Source: Taudactylus pleione
Lineage: Eukaryota > Chordata > Amphibia > Anura > Myobatrachidae
NCBI GenBank assembly: GCA_031769625.1
Contig: JAUIMM010001030.1
Location: forward strand, 2,590,001-2,654,000
DNA length: 64,000 nucleotides
Direction: 5' to 3'
Shown: positions 1 through 11,719 of the stretch, one piece after another
How positions within the stretch are numbered: the stretch's first letter is position 1
Layout of the letters: each line of letters opens with the position of its first letter
Made by a program: the position numbers and the translations under genes
Notes under the pieces: generated by a model
Databases searched by the model: none
Told to the model about the DNA's origin: nothing
The model's input: the letters and a program-made list of their open reading frames with translations, nothing else

Positions 1-625
1 TGTGGAGTGACAAATTATGCTTCTCTGGCAGCCAGATGGGCGAGCCTGGGTTTGGAAAATGCCGGGAGAACGTTATCTACCTGACTGCATTGTGCCAACT
101 GCGAAGTTTGGTGGAGGAAGGATAATGGAATGGGGCTGTTTTTCAGGGTTTGGGCTAGGCCCCTTATCTCTAGTGAAGGGCAATCTTAATGCTTCGGCAT
201 ACAAAGACATTTTGGAAAATGCTATGCTTCCAACTTTGTGGCAACAGTTTGGGGAAGGCTCTTTTCTATTCCAACTTGACTGTGCCCCAGTGCACAAAGT
301 AAGGACTATAAAGACATGGTTTGATGAGTTCCGTGTGGAAGAACTTGACTGGCCCACACAAAACCCTGACCTCAACCTGTGAGCCAGGCCTTCTCGTCCA
401 ACATCAGTGCTTGACCTCATAAATGCTCTACAGAATGAATCGGCACAAATTCCTACAGGAACACTCCAAAATCTTGTGGAAAGCCTTCCAAGAAGAGTGG
501 AAGCTGTTATAGCTGCAATAGGGGGACCAACTCCACACTAAAGTACATGTATTTGAATACAATGTCACTACAGTCCATGTTAGTTTTAATGGTCAGGCGT
601 CTGAATGCTCTTGTCCATATAGTGT
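1..625 (+). mobile_element. Tc1/mariner-like element, 3' half
   Basis: The transposase C-terminal half is followed by a Tc1-type terminal repeat (GGTCAGGCGTCTGAATGCTC, then TTGTCCATATAGTGT) ending near 625 beside a (TA)n tract. The left half lies outside the window. Inactive. Confidence 0.9.
17..541 (+). pseudogene. Tc1-like transposase C-terminal remnant
   Basis: The DDE-transposase end is clear: [10 protein letters not shown] holds the second catalytic Asp region, then [10 protein letters not shown]. Immediately after NPDLNL comes a TGA stop (380-382), and reading resumes in the same frame with ARPSRPTSVLDLINALQNES and ends ESLPRRVEAVIAAIGGPTPH. Compared with the Tc1 family about a dozen residues around PxEHLWDE are missing at that point, so the third catalytic acid has been lost. 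The remainder follows the family end to end. It is a dead copy. Confidence 0.92.
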
Positions 626-632
626 GTGTGTA

Positions 633-636
<4 letters not shown>

Positions 637-718
<82 letters not shown>
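637..718. repeat. (TA)n(CA)n microsatellite
   Basis: About 48 bp of TA then about 34 bp of CA, abutting the left end of the foldback MITE. Confidence 0.97.
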
Positions 719-721
<3 letters not shown>

Positions 722-1144
722 TGAGTCTCCCATATCCAAAATGCTTGGGACCAGGGGTATTTTGGATAACGGAATATTCCGTATTTTGGAATATTTGCAT
801 AAAATAATGAAATATCTTGGGAATGGGACCCACGTCTAAACACAGAATGCATTTATGTGTTATATACATCTTATACACATAGCCTGAAGGTAATTTTATA
901 CTATATTTTTAATAATTTTGTGTGCGTAAATACATGAAATTCATTTATGTTTCATATACACCTTATAAACACAGCCTGAAGGTTATGTTATACACTATTT
1001 TTAATAATTTGAGCTTTAAACAAAGTTTGTGTTACATTAAACCATCAGAAAACAAAGGTTTCACTTTCTCAGTCATGCTAAAAATATTCCGTATTTCGGA
1101 ATATTCCGTATTTCAGAATATTTGGATATGGGAGACTCAACCTG
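717..1144. mobile_element. Pogo/Tigger-like MITE (CAGGTTGAGTCTCCC ends)
   Basis: The ends are inverted repeats: CAGGTTGAGTCTCCCATATC at 717 and its complement ending at 1144. The sequence within 60 bp of each end also pairs (GGAATATTCCGTATTT). No open frame. The terminal motif resembles Tigger/pogo-type elements of vertebrates, which insert at TA; family assignment is from memory. Confidence 0.75.
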
Positions 1145-1194
1145 TGTGTATGTGTGTGTGTGTGTATATATATATATACACACACACACACACA
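1143..1194. repeat. (TG)n(TA)n(CA)n microsatellite
   Basis: Directly follows the MITE. With the left tract it forms a mirror arrangement (TA-CA, element, TG-TA). Confidence 0.95.
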
Positions 1195-1200
1195 GTATAT

Positions 1201-1548
1201 TAATGTGATTGTTACAATAACCTGGCATTTATGTACTTTGCACAGTTACTGACATTTACTGTACCAAATACCAGTACTTTGCACGATGTTACCCTTTCTT
1301 GAGTAATTAAGTCCATGATACAGGGTGGGGTGGTATATAATAACTGTGAATCGAACAGGAAATTTTTGTTTTATATAAATACATAAGAACTCTCACGTAG
1401 TGGATAACAAGAGACTTCAAATGACCAGAGCCATATAACAAACTGGTCTAGTATATTTGTTGATCAGTGCATTCTAAGATACAGTATTATATAACAAACC
1501 TATTAAAATATATCAAGGTTTATGCAGTTGGATACAAAATAATTACTA
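1201..1548. other. Anonymous AT-rich sequence
   Basis: No exon, RNA or repeat structure recognised. I looked here for the missing last TRMT10B exon and did not see it. Confidence 0.6.
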
Positions 1549-1878
1549 ATGCTGCGCATACACTGCCAGATAAAATGCCTGTCAGACCGACAGACATTGT
1601 ATCTGGCAGCCTGTCACCCTGCAGATATCGCGGGTATACAATGAGATATCTCACAGTGTATTGGCCCAGATATCTGCGCTCTGCCCTCGGGGAGGAGACA
1701 CCATGGGAAATGTATTTAACATACAAAATATTGCATCAGACGGGCATGCTGGACAATCCGGCATGCCCAACCGATCAATATTTTACCCTAGGTCGCCCAC
1801 ATACACAGTGCAATTATTGGAGGGATGCGCCGATATTGGGCGGATCACCCCAATAATTGTATAGTGTATGCCCAGCAT
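1549..1878. mobile_element. MITE with ATGCTG(C/G)GCATACACT ends
   Basis: ATGCTGCGCATACACT at the left and AGTGTATGCCCAGCAT at the right form imperfect inverted repeats; internal stems include GCATGCC. It is related in style to the 'GGGTACACACT' MITEs at 14164 and 14708. Non-coding. Confidence 0.7.
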
Positions 1879-2745
1879 AAACTATCCATTGTCCTCCCAA
1901 CATGCTGTAAAACAAACGAGAGTATCTTTGTACAAAATAGAGAGACAGGTATGAAAAGACAGGTTTGGCATTTTTTGATAAACAGTCATGATGTCCACAT
2001 GAGAAATATTCATAACAACACCAATGAAATGTCTACATGAGTAGAATGTTGATAAAACATTCCTGGTGGTCTAGCAGTGACTTACTTGGCTCGGAGGCTC
2101 CAGAGGTCAGCCGACGGTGACTTCCAGCTGTTCCTGCGTCGGTTCCAACGGTGAGTATTGCTAAACCTCCCCATAGTACCTAACCCTAATCTCCCCTCCT
2201 GTAACTTAATACTCAGCTGCCACAGCCTGAGCCAAACCCTAACGCTCTGGCCTGTGCAGAATGTCGACACTATAATCCCTAGAAAAACACAAGCCTTGAT
2301 TTTGAGCAAGGCATCTCTGTGAACCAGAGACATCACAATCCATTCACAGCATGTGCAGGATCTGTTCTGCGCATGTGCAGATCTCCAGCAAAATCGTGGC
2401 CGTAAGGGGAGAACAGAGTCAGGCAGCTTCCCAGAAAATGGGGGTATGTCAGCCCTGTTTTGTGGAAGTGCTGAGGCCAGTGGCTGAGTCCTTGTACACA
2501 GCTTCACTGGCTTCAGCTGCGTGTAAACACTGGCCATTCTGAGTAACGTGAAGGCTACTCAAATGACCATTGATCATGCAGAGTGAACCGATGCTGCATC
2601 TTCAGACGCAGTTACGGATCACATAAGCTGGCAGGAAGCGTCTATTTACACAAGACGCCTCTTGAGGTATTAGCATATTCTCGCAAAACTGCTGCGCACA
2701 AAGTCACAGCGGCTTTGCAAAAGCGTACAACTCTGAATCAGGCCC
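1879..2745. repeat. Degenerate repeats, ending in GGGCCTGATTC-MITE tail
   Basis: 2065-2250 holds (C)CTAACCCTAA-type motifs and a 'CTCCAGAGGTCAGCCG' stretch resembling repetitive sequence near 22440-22610. 2731-2745 (CTCTGAATCAGGCCC) is the right terminus of the MITE family at 4961, 22782 and 41610, but no left terminus is seen. No coding evidence. Confidence 0.4.
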
Positions 2746-3062
2746 CATGTTTTTGTTTTTATAATGCTATGTTTAACCATACATACAATATGAGGCAGAA
2801 GGTGGCTATTAAATTTACCAGAACAACCACCGCTGGGTGACTGTCTTATAAAGGCCCTTTTGTGATGTTTGATTCAAGGTTACTAGGTATACAATACTCT
2901 ATTGTCCCCTTATATAACAAAAGTCATTAAGCACCAATTCCATATTGTAGATTGTGTACTTCGGTACAAAACATATGATTATGTTCCCTACCCAACAGTG
3001 TAAGATTAAGAACTGATAACAGTATTGTTGATGCATGCTACATAATAGAATAGAAAACTCAC

Positions 3063-3186
3063 CTTGGTTGATAGCCAGTATCTCAGAGTGAAAGTTTTTT
3101 ATATTTATGTTTTTAACCATGTATTCTTTTATTGGCAGCCGAGCAGTTTGTAGACCATTCTCTTTAGCTTTATGATATGTTACTTT
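3063..3186 (-). CDS. TRMT10B: TRMT10B coding exon 7 (last seen in window)
   Basis: 124 nt. It encodes KVTYHKAKENGLQTARLPIK, then EYMVKNINIKNFHSEILAIN and Q. 'TARLPI(Q/K)EYMV' and 'HSEILAINQ' are conserved TRMT10B segments; this region completes the trefoil knot and contacts cofactor. Acceptor …CTAACTGTTTAG|AAAG; donor AACCAAG|GTGAGT. The leftover G requires a further exon, expected to begin VFDIL-like, which is not seen in the remaining 3 kb to the left. Confidence 0.94.
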
Positions 3187-3336
3187 CTAAACAGTTAGAG
3201 AAAATATACAATTATATACCATAGAAATTTAGACAAAAGATTTAAAAGCAAGACATTTTAAAATATACAAATCATGACAATTATACCAATTTCCAACAAT
3301 TATTAAATATTCACAATGAAGGAAAAAAAAATAAAA

Positions 3337-3495
3337 GGGTATAGGAGAGAGTTTTCAGAAGTGGAGATGTTGCCCATAGCAACCAATCAGATTCTAGCTT
3401 CTAGAAGGTGCTAGTTAAATGTTAAGTAGAATCTGATTGGTTGCTATGGCAACATCTCCACTTCTAAAAACTCTCACTTTACTAAATATACCCCC
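3337..3495. mobile_element. Foldback MITE (CAACATCTCCACTTCT family)
   Basis: The arms AGAAGTGGAGATGTTGCCC…AGCAACCAATCAGATTCTA and their complement form a near-perfect hairpin around a short loop. The end TTTAGTAAATATACCCCC-like motif recurs in the copy at 22045-22173. This is a very common kind of frog MITE. Confidence 0.8.
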
Positions 3496-4029
3496 TACAT
3501 CCCTGCACTAAATCCCATCCAGCTCAATAGTAATACTTTTTTGAGGATACCAGTCGCTCGATTTAGAAAGGTTTCACTACATACAGTTGGCCTCTATGAT
3601 GATTACTTTTGGCACCTTCCAACACAGCAGTTCTAAAGCTTTCAAGTAGAAATGTGATGTCCGACCTCTCCTGATGAAGAGAACCAGTTGCACTGAAGTA
3701 GAACAGCAGTGGTCCCAGCTATATTTCAGTGCCAGGAATATGGAATTACTGGCAAGAGCTGGGCTTAATTTCAGGATTTACTGTATAAAATGTAAAACAT
3801 CTTTAACCCAGTATGAATCATAAAACATTTAACTGAGAAATTAGAACAGTGTATATACTTTTTCAATACATAGTATTATATTCTTGATGGTATTCTGTTA
3901 AATAAAAACAATAAAAAGTTACATGATCATCTACACAGTATAATAGAAGAGTTGTAAAGGTCTGTTTATTTTATACCACAGTGTCTTTTAAACATTATAG
4001 TTCCCCAATATAGTTTACATTTTTGCTCT
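3496..4029. other. TRMT10B intron, no feature seen
   Basis: AT-rich intron sequence; no repeat or exon recognised. Confidence 0.5.
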
Positions 4030-5945
4030 GTTTAACAGCTTTTATGTTTTTGACACCCTATACTCCATTGGAGCCCTAACAATGAATTTGTCTCACACTT
4101 ATCTTCACTAACTTCAACAAATTGTGATTTCGGTAGGATTGAGGATGGTTGAATGTTTGCTGATCTCCTGTCCTCGGCTCTATCTGGACCAAGTGTTGGC
4201 AGTTGATCATACATCCTGATGCCCACGATGGTCACTTGTCCCATGCCATCTTTATGCTGACTGGGCTGCTAAGACCTGCTGGGCAGCCTTGGATGGTGGA
4301 TGTCTGCTGAGACAGCTTTGCCTCAGCCCTTGTGTTTTTCGTGCCACCATTCCGGCATCACATACCCTGTGGTTAGTGTCCGGGACGCCTGCACTTTGTT
4401 TGCAGTTGGTCTTCGTGTCCCAGTTGGGAAAAGGACGGCTGTCCAACAGCAGGCCTACCATGCGCAGTCCCTCACAATCTCGCTGTGTAACATTCATCAG
4501 ACACCCTCCCTCCTAGCAACAAGGCTGGATTGTCCACAAGATCTTCACGGGACACAGAGTGACCACTCCGCTTAGAGGTTTCCAACCTTATACCTATTGG
4601 GTGGCTGTGGGGAAAGATATATACACATCTGTGGCCACATTCTGCTGGAGCATATGGTGACAACCTCACCGACTACTCTTATACCTGGCCTCAAATCTTC
4701 AGACATGAGACCATCTACTCATACTCCTGATCCTCTGTGGGCATCCCTACAATTCCTGATTCCCATGAGAAACATGCTGAGTCATCAGCATCTGTTGATA
4801 TTAACATATAAGGCCCCTGCGCCATCCATCTTTACACCTTCTAGATCAGCAAGGCCCCAAAGCTCCATACCATCCTGGCCTCGTACCATACTAGCCCCTT
4901 CTCCATACCAGGACTTTGCCTCTACCACTTAGACCTAACCTATCCCCACTATTGAACACTGGGCCTGATTCACACCCGGACGCTATTTGCGGACGGTCGT
5001 TCCAAAAAAGGGTCCGGCTATTTAAATTGAGCGCTCGCTCTTTGCGGTTTGTTGACGCCTCTATGTCTGAGCGAGCGAAAAATGCGCTCGCTATTTTGTA
5101 AAGACGCCCCTTTGCCGTTCGCAACACACGTCATCTCCGGTATTTATTAGATTAATCGGGAACATCGAAAGGCATCAGAACTGCTCGCAGTGGTTGTGGT
5201 AGGATTTTCCTACCGCAATCACTGCGAGCAGTTCAGGCTAAAAGACAACCAAGTGACGTGGTCGATGACGCTGCTTTACTAATTATGGACTCCCATTAAA
5301 TGCCCTTTTTACCGTTAGGCATGCCTGCGTTCGGATCTCCACTCCCCCGTTTTCAAGAACCTTCCCCTGTTACCACCCACAAATGGTACATTCTGTCAAT
5401 CAAATTAGTAGCCCCTCGCTGTTTTGCGAGCGCACGATTTCTAACCGCAATGACTGGTTTGCGCATGCGCATTACGACCCATTCGCATGCGCAGTTGTGC
5501 GAACATCGCTCAGAGCGAACGAGTGGCCGCTTACAAGCGGCTCTGAATCAGGCCCACTGTCTCTTATTACTCCCTCCTTTTAGAATGTAAGCTCTCACTG
5601 ACAGGGCCCTCTACCTTACATCTGACTTCGGTATATTCTTCGTTTTCCTCACATGTCTGTGTCCAAGTCATGTCTTAATCTTACACTGCTGTCTGCCATG
5701 TGATTTGGTTGAAATTGCATCCATTCATTTTTATTCTGCAAATGTCTAGTTTATTTTTTTTCTTGTTCTTGTCTATCATACAGTATGTGATGATACTGTA
5801 ATGCTTTGATATCTGCCTTGTACTAAGGTTACAGCTAGCTGTCATGTATTGTTCTCATGCTCTATAATACATTTTTATGTTTAGCCTTTGTACTGCACTG
5901 TGGAGACTTTGTTTCGTCTTATTAATAAAATGTATTAATAATAGT
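4030..5945 (+). mobile_element. Possible LINE 3' region interrupted by a MITE
   Basis: The right part (5556-5945) reads TTAGAATGTAAGCTCTCACTG, then ACAGGGCCCTCT and ends in an AATAAAATGTATTAATAATAG tail. This is the usual 3' end style of L2/CR1-group LINEs in this window (compare 44690 and 61920). The left part (4030-4957) is anonymous, and its membership in the same element is inferred only from continuity across the MITE. Confidence 0.4.
4961..5555. mobile_element. MITE, GGGCCTGATTCA ends, 3-bp duplication
   Basis: GGGCCTGATTCA at 4961 and TGAATCAGGCCC at 5555, flanked by ACT on both sides (4958-4960, 5556-5558). Internal CpG-rich palindromes (GAGCGAGCG, CTGCGAGCAG…CTGCTCGCAG). A 3-bp duplication is consistent with PIF/Harbinger. 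Sister copies: 22782-23500 (TAT) and 41610-42152 (TTA). Confidence 0.85.
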
Positions 5946-6246
5946 TAAAGAGCTTAGACTTGCTAAAGGAGCATTTAAGGGATAACGTTAATATCCAAGC
6001 TCTACCTAAAACCTATGTATCTCCAAATTGAATGCATGTGCAAATACTATCTTAAGAAATACAATGAGATTTTTAAACAGAGTTACATTTTCAATAGACT
6101 TTTTCCTGTGCTAGGAACAATGCTTTATGGTATGTTTTGTTATTTAAATATGAAATATCATTGAAAAGATCTCAATGATAACATCAAGATCAATGATTTA
6201 AAAAGAAATGCACTGCATGTTATTGTAAGTTACTGTATATACAAAC
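5946..6246. other. TRMT10B intron 6, no feature seen
   Basis: AT-rich; nothing recognised between the LINE-like tail and exon 6. Confidence 0.5.
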
Positions 6247-6314
6247 CTTCTGAACACTTTCATCCACCAGTCCTCCAAGAACATATACTTTATAGGGATC
6301 AATGTCTTCAAGAA
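6247..6314 (-). CDS. TRMT10B: TRMT10B coding exon 6 (SAM-binding motif)
   Basis: 68 nt, two bases plus 22 codons. It encodes LEDIDPYKVYVLGGLVDESV followed by QK. The YVLGGLVDE sequence is the signature of the TRM10 family: the GGLVD loop forms part of the knotted S-adenosylmethionine site, and its Asp is the residue implicated in catalysis. Acceptor …TTTTATTAG|TTCTTG; donor CAGAAG|GTTTGT. The donor is weaker than at the other exons but plausible. Confidence 0.95.
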
Positions 6315-6465
6315 CTAATAAAATAATATAATGCAAATAAGACTATGATGGGCTTTTTTAATTTAAGAACTCACTCAATATTAAATAAGAAAACAGCACA
6401 ATCAAAATTAATACTATTGGGAAAAAGGAAGATTCTATCCTCTTCTTAATTACAAATTAAAATGT

Positions 6466-6680
6466 AGTATTCATTCTAGCACCCTGCACCCGTCACAACC
6501 CGTGCAGTTCCTCTTTCCTACCTGGGGTGTCGCTCTCTGATCTGGTGCTTTTAGCACACTCTGGTCTAGTTTGTTACCTAAGCTGAGTGTGCTAGAAACA
6601 CCAGAGAAGACAGCAACACCCCAGGTAGGAAAGAGGAACTGCACAGGCTGTGACAGGTGCAGGGTGCTAGAATGAACACT
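6466..6680. mobile_element. Foldback MITE with near 8-bp duplication
   Basis: Arms AGTATTCATTCTAGCACCCT… and …AGGGTGCTAGAATGAACACT pair over about 90 bp. Flanks are TAAAATGT (6458-6465) and AAAAATGT (6681-6688), 7 of 8 identical, which suggests hAT-type insertion. Lies in intron 5 of TRMT10B. Confidence 0.75.
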
Positions 6681-6890
6681 AAAAATGTACATATACTAAA
6701 ATACAAATACCAATCAATAGCATAGAAAATAATGCTGGTTAAAGATGTCAGATTGAACCAGAAGCAGAGATTTACCGCACTATTACTAAGTCATAATAGT
6801 TAATAATTGGTTAAGTACAGTAGTACATAATACAGATTTTAATACCAATAATAAAAGGAAAGATGAATTTAGGAACCCTTAGGTGCTTAC

Positions 6891-6969
6891 CGTTGCCAGA
6901 GTCCGGAGTAAGATATATTAAGGTCTCAAACGGGAAGAGATTTAGAAAACTATTTTCTGTCGACTCAAC
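6891..6969 (-). CDS. TRMT10B: TRMT10B coding exon 5
   Basis: 79 nt. It encodes VESTENSFLNLFPFETLIYL followed by TPDSGN, the conserved 'FP.E.L.YLTPDS' stretch that leads into the cofactor-binding part of the SPOUT domain. Acceptor …CTCTTGTTAAG|GTTG; donor GGCAACG|GTAAGC. The final G joins TT of exon 6 to make Val. Confidence 0.94.
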
Positions 6970-7246
6970 CTTAACAAGAGACATAAACACAGATTTTACA
7001 ATATTTTATAAAAAGACAAGTTGGTTAGCACAAAAATGAACAAATCTTTTGAAATAAGCCAAGAGGAAGTCACATAGATCCCCCTAGATGCAAGAGTTTC
7101 TGATTATATTGTAAGAGTAGCTTCAAATTATTTATCATTGTTGACGTGGTTTATATAAAAATGGAACAGTCCAGGGCATTGATGGTTACAACATTTCCCT
7201 TAGTGTCTAACTCATATATTGTTAGGAATCAACGAAATAAACTTAC

Positions 7247-7399
7247 AAGATAATGGACAAATCCGTCATTCATTCGCACACATTCATCATATAATAGACT
7301 GTTTTCTACAAAACCTGTCAGGTAAAGCCAGAACGGTTTTGCAGCTTTCTTGTTTGATCCATAAAGCCTTCTGATTTGAGCAGCTAGACGACTTGTTTC
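7247..7399 (-). CDS. TRMT10B: TRMT10B coding exon 4
   Basis: Exactly 51 codons in phase 0. The product begins ETSRLAAQIRRLYGSNKKAA, continues with KPFWLYLTGFVENSLLYDEC and ends VRMNDGFVHYL. The QIRRLYG(S)N(K)K segment and the 'PFWLYLTGF' strand are typical of TRMT10 enzymes. Acceptor GTTTTTTTTAG|GAAAC with a strong pyrimidine tract; donor TATCTT|GTAAGT. No frameshift or stop. Confidence 0.95.
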
Positions 7400-7632
7400 C
7401 TAAAAAAAACAATTAATAAAATAATTATTTTTGCATAAAAAAAAAAGAAATAAAGATTATGTGGGTCCAGAGTTCAAACAGAATATTAATACAATGCAAC
7501 AAATGACATTTGACCTCTTTGCTTACAGAAAACAGACAGAAGTCTTCAGGCACAAAACATACAAATTATGAAGAATACATAAATGAATGTCACAGAAAAA
7601 GAGCCAAGTTACCATTAAAAAAACAACTAACA

Positions 7633-8040
7633 GAAAACAGGATTTTGGTACTTACCGATAAATCCCTTTCTCCGATTCCACAGGGGACACTGGAGTTCAA
7701 GACAGTGGGGTATAGACGGTGGTAGAGCAGAGCCTGGCACTTTAAATAATTCTGAAGTGTGACTGGCTCCTCCCCCTCTATGCCCCATCAGCCCCAGTTT
7801 AAGAACTGAGCCCGAGAGGAGACGGTAGACAATAGGAAAATGAGGAGAAGGAGAAGACCACAGAACGGAACAATACCGACTGAAGAAGAACAGAGGAACC
7901 CTCTGCAGGGAACACATGCAGTCACACAACTAGATAAGGACCCAACAAAACGGCAGGAACGCAGCGCTGGGCGGGCGTCCAGTGTCCCCTGTGGAATCGG
8001 AGAAAGGGATTTATCGGTAAGTACCAAAATCCTGTTTTCT
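7633..8040. repeat. Inner 0.4-kb foldback at left end of mosaic element
   Basis: AAACAGGATTTTGGTACTTA, then CCGATAAATCCCTTTCTCCG, at 7633 is exactly inverted at 7990-8040, so the first 0.4 kb is itself a hairpin with about 60-bp arms. The segment from 8036 (TTTTCTCCTTCATCCACTAG, then GGGACACTGG) then starts a second copy of the terminus that matches the right end of the whole element better than the left end does. Confidence 0.8.
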
Positions 8041-8085
8041 CCTTCATCCACTAGGGGACACTGGAGTTCAAGACAGTGGGGACGT

Positions 8086-11000
8086 CCCAAAGCCAACCTC
8101 CCGGGTGGGAAGCGCGGAGTACTTGCCGACCTCCCGGCCAACCGAAACAGGGACAGCCCAAGACTGGAGGCATGTCGTAGAGCCAGGAGACAATCAGAGC
8201 TCCTTGCTGAACAGTCACAGACATTCCACAACTTACAGCGTAAATTCAATGGAATACGGCTAGAGAGAGTACCCGCAGATGAAAAGCATCAGAACACCGT
8301 AAGCTCAGCCAAAAACAGACCAAGCAAGACCGTTGGGAGCAGAAAACCCCAAATAGAATCCATAGAATGGCAGTAACATGAGAACAAAACTCGAGAAAAC
8401 CGTATTAGCGACAACTACAGGAAGCTGCAACAGTCTCAGACAGCAGAATCCCAGCACTGCGGGACATCATATAGATAAAAGTATAATGAGACCAATATAC
8501 AGAGACAGAGCTGGACCTGTCCACAGACTCCTAACAAAGCAAACAAGGAGGCAAGAATCACGACCTAACAGTCGCCCTGAACCATTCTCGAGGTCCAACT
8601 ACTAAAGGGTTGGTAACCAGTGGAAGGTTTAAACCATAGAAGTTGTCAACGAGTGGAGATCCCACTGGCATGAGGCAGAGGCGGATACGAGAGGATTGAG
8701 ACTACAATTCCTTCCAGTGGGTCAGACGGCAGTACCACCCATCCTGTCAAACAGCAGACAACTTCCTTCATGATGGTAGAGTGTAATCAGTACCAACAAC
8801 TGGCCTGAACATAGTATGAAAACACCCAGGATACCCTTAGCAGAAAAAGAGCACGGATGCCACCTCCACCCAGGGAGAGCTACCAATATAGGGAAGTATC
8901 CCATCCGCAAGGCTAAAGCACTAGGACAACTATGAAGGTACCATTCAGGTACCTGTCAGTGTGCTGAATTATCAACAGATACTGAACAGGAAACAAACCA
9001 GGCCCCCTGTATGGAACATAGAGACTGTCACACTTTATAGTAAAGATGTGCATTAGCCCATAGATGTACTTCAGTCCATAACCCCAACAGATTCCAGTAG
9101 AATAGGGTCACAAATCTCAATGTTGCAATTATGCACCCACACACCAGGAAAGCTCTAAAGTGTACAGCCAACTGATTTAAAAGAGCGGAAGGCTGCTAGG
9201 ACAGCAACTAGGGTGCATAAGAGAGAACAACAGCTGTCAGGATGCATGAAAAAGAAAGCATCTGCCGAGGCATTAGTGGGGTAAGCCCGCTTACCTGTGA
9301 GCGACCAGAAGCCCTCTGGACGCTATGTAGGATGTCACTGACCTTATTCATCTCACAGCAAACCACCACGTCAGGTACAGAGAGTAGCCTCAGTGGCAAA
9401 GATCAATGCTCTACAGCACGGACTTCAGTCTGGAGATGCTGCAGAAGAAAATACTGTAGAAACTAGCAAATTGTTAATGGAGACAAGAAGGTCGTACAAC
9501 AGGACGCTATACCTGAGCCTGTTCCATTAGGGATATGTATCCATATAGAGATTACACATACCCCAAAAACGGTCTGCTAGTGTACCCTTACATTAACACT
9601 TATAATGGTGAAGTGTGTATTACGCCCACAATCTGATACAACCCAGGCCAGACCCTGCCTATATCGACGGGTGGCCCTAGGCCTCATGTAAATTAACTAA
9701 ATAAGCCATGAGGATGGAATAGATCCTGGATTCTCTATGTACTGATAGGAAATGTACCCAAGTGACCTACAGATACCTATTGTAGTGAGATATGCGACAA
9801 GACAATAATATAAGGTACCAGAATCGATACCGAGAAAGGTACCTGTACATAGACATAGAATGCGTTAATTATCCCAAGTAAAGAAGAGATATATCCGTAG
9901 TGATAACGCCAGTCAGGGGCAAAAACAGATTTCTCCAATTATTAGGAAAATTCATACAAGGAACGGGAATATATCAGTATATATACACATTCACACATAT
10001 AAACATAGCTGCATGAAAAGGCAAACTCTCTGAAAGGAAGAGTTAGTACCGACATAGTAAGTCACTTGTCAAACTCCTGCACCAGGAGATCCGCACGCTA
10101 CATTACATATATATATATACACATATACACACATACACATATCCCGCACCAGGAGATCAGCATGCTATATCTATATATACACACATTGCATTCCTAGTGT
10201 CTTACAAGTTTGTTACTAAGTGCGCCCTAGAGTGTAGTTGTAATTAATAGGTCCCCTGAAGTGGACACTGTAGATATAGACTGATGGAAACAGGACTATA
10301 ACCCGAGGCGGGTGTAAGTACATATCCTTATATACATGTGTGGACATACAGGAAGGCCCCTGGACATGTATAGAGTCCATACTAAAAGCAATGCCGTAGG
10401 AGTCTCTGACTATCCTATGTAAGCTGCAGAACATGTCTCTAATCTATAGAGCCACCATATAATATGTATGGATATAAGCGACAGCTTCTGGTAAACCCTG
10501 GCAGCTTTCCAGACGTGGAATAAGATGTATCTTAATGAATGTGGAAGTATAGGAATACCTACACATATCCATAATTATATACATAATATACACACACCAC
10601 CCAATCCCTAGGGAGAGATGGTGTAAAGCGGAGTTATAGAACAAACTACCAGATCAGGAGAGTCCAGCCTCCCATCGCAGCATCCTCTTTAAATATACTA
10701 GGTATCAGACATAAAACTGATAAGAACATATCCTACCCCTGCTTTAATGGTAAGGATAAGAAGCAATATATATATATATATAATAATATATACATATACA
10801 CACACACATACATCTGTATATACACACACACATATATATATATACTTAACACATACATAAATCCCTACATGCCTACGCGTACCTACATACAAGATTAGTA
10901 GGTGGCGATATAATTTGAAAAATATAACACGGGCAATAGTTAGAAGGAACTGAGCCCCAGGTCTAAACGCAGGGTTAGTACAAAATACAAGTATATACAT

Positions 11001-11719
11001 ACATGTGGCTTACCTCCACACAGGGAGACTACTCATGTGCCGCGCGTGGACGTCATTCTGCTACGGTGTTGGGGCAGGAAATGTTAGCAACGTACTATCC
11101 CAGACTGATTGCGATCCTGGGACTCTTCCGTTACCGGTGTACTCGCTTTATCAGGTGTGCCCTTCTGGCTCCAGATGATGGAAATCAAAAGATGACCTCA
11201 GTGATGTGAGACAGCAATGCCAACCACTACAACGGCCATACGTTACTTCTTGTGTGTGCAGCCCAGCAGCTGCCGGGCATCAAAAAATTACATGAAACTC
11301 ATGATTGTTCCTCTCCACGGAAATCTTAAGTAAAAGGCGAAAGATTTATTCGATCTGAAGAGAAACCACAGTATAAGGGAATAAATAAGATGTAAATCCC
11401 TATAGATGCACAGATGCATACCTTCTAAGGTAAGCACCGAAGGCTGTTGAGATTTAACATATGTGCAGCCACATATGTGCATGAGAAGAGTACGGCTCAT
11501 TCTTAAGGCGAGCCAATGTGAGGCATAAGCCTGGGGATGGGACGCACCCTTGTGCTAACCTTGGGTTAAAGATATGCAATAACCGTCATTTCTGGCAGCA
11601 GCCAGAACAGTGGCCCCAACTATTTAGGCAGAGTGATCTCTGGCAGCTATAGATGCAAGAAACACACTGCATTATTCTGTTACACATCAAGCATATTTGC
11701 CCCAGATGTTCAATGTAAT
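8086..11719. other. Interior of mosaic element, non-coding
   Basis: A/C-rich with scattered CG; no long open frame, no RNA gene. Short (TA)n/(CA)n tracts at 10105-10180 and 10770-10840. GATATCTATAT-like imperfect repetition from 9500 on, and two CACCAGGAGATC(C/A)GCA(C/T)GCTA motifs at 10080 and 10146. Confidence 0.5.

Noticed and set aside
2180..2250. TAACCCTAA motifs, also GGGTTAG near 22435-22605
   Set aside because: Only scattered, imperfect copies within dispersed repeats; not a telomeric array.
7840..8376. 178-codon plus-strand open frame in the mosaic element
   Set aside because: It crosses the repeated terminus, has no known motif and is biased by A/C-rich composition; transposase was considered and not seen.
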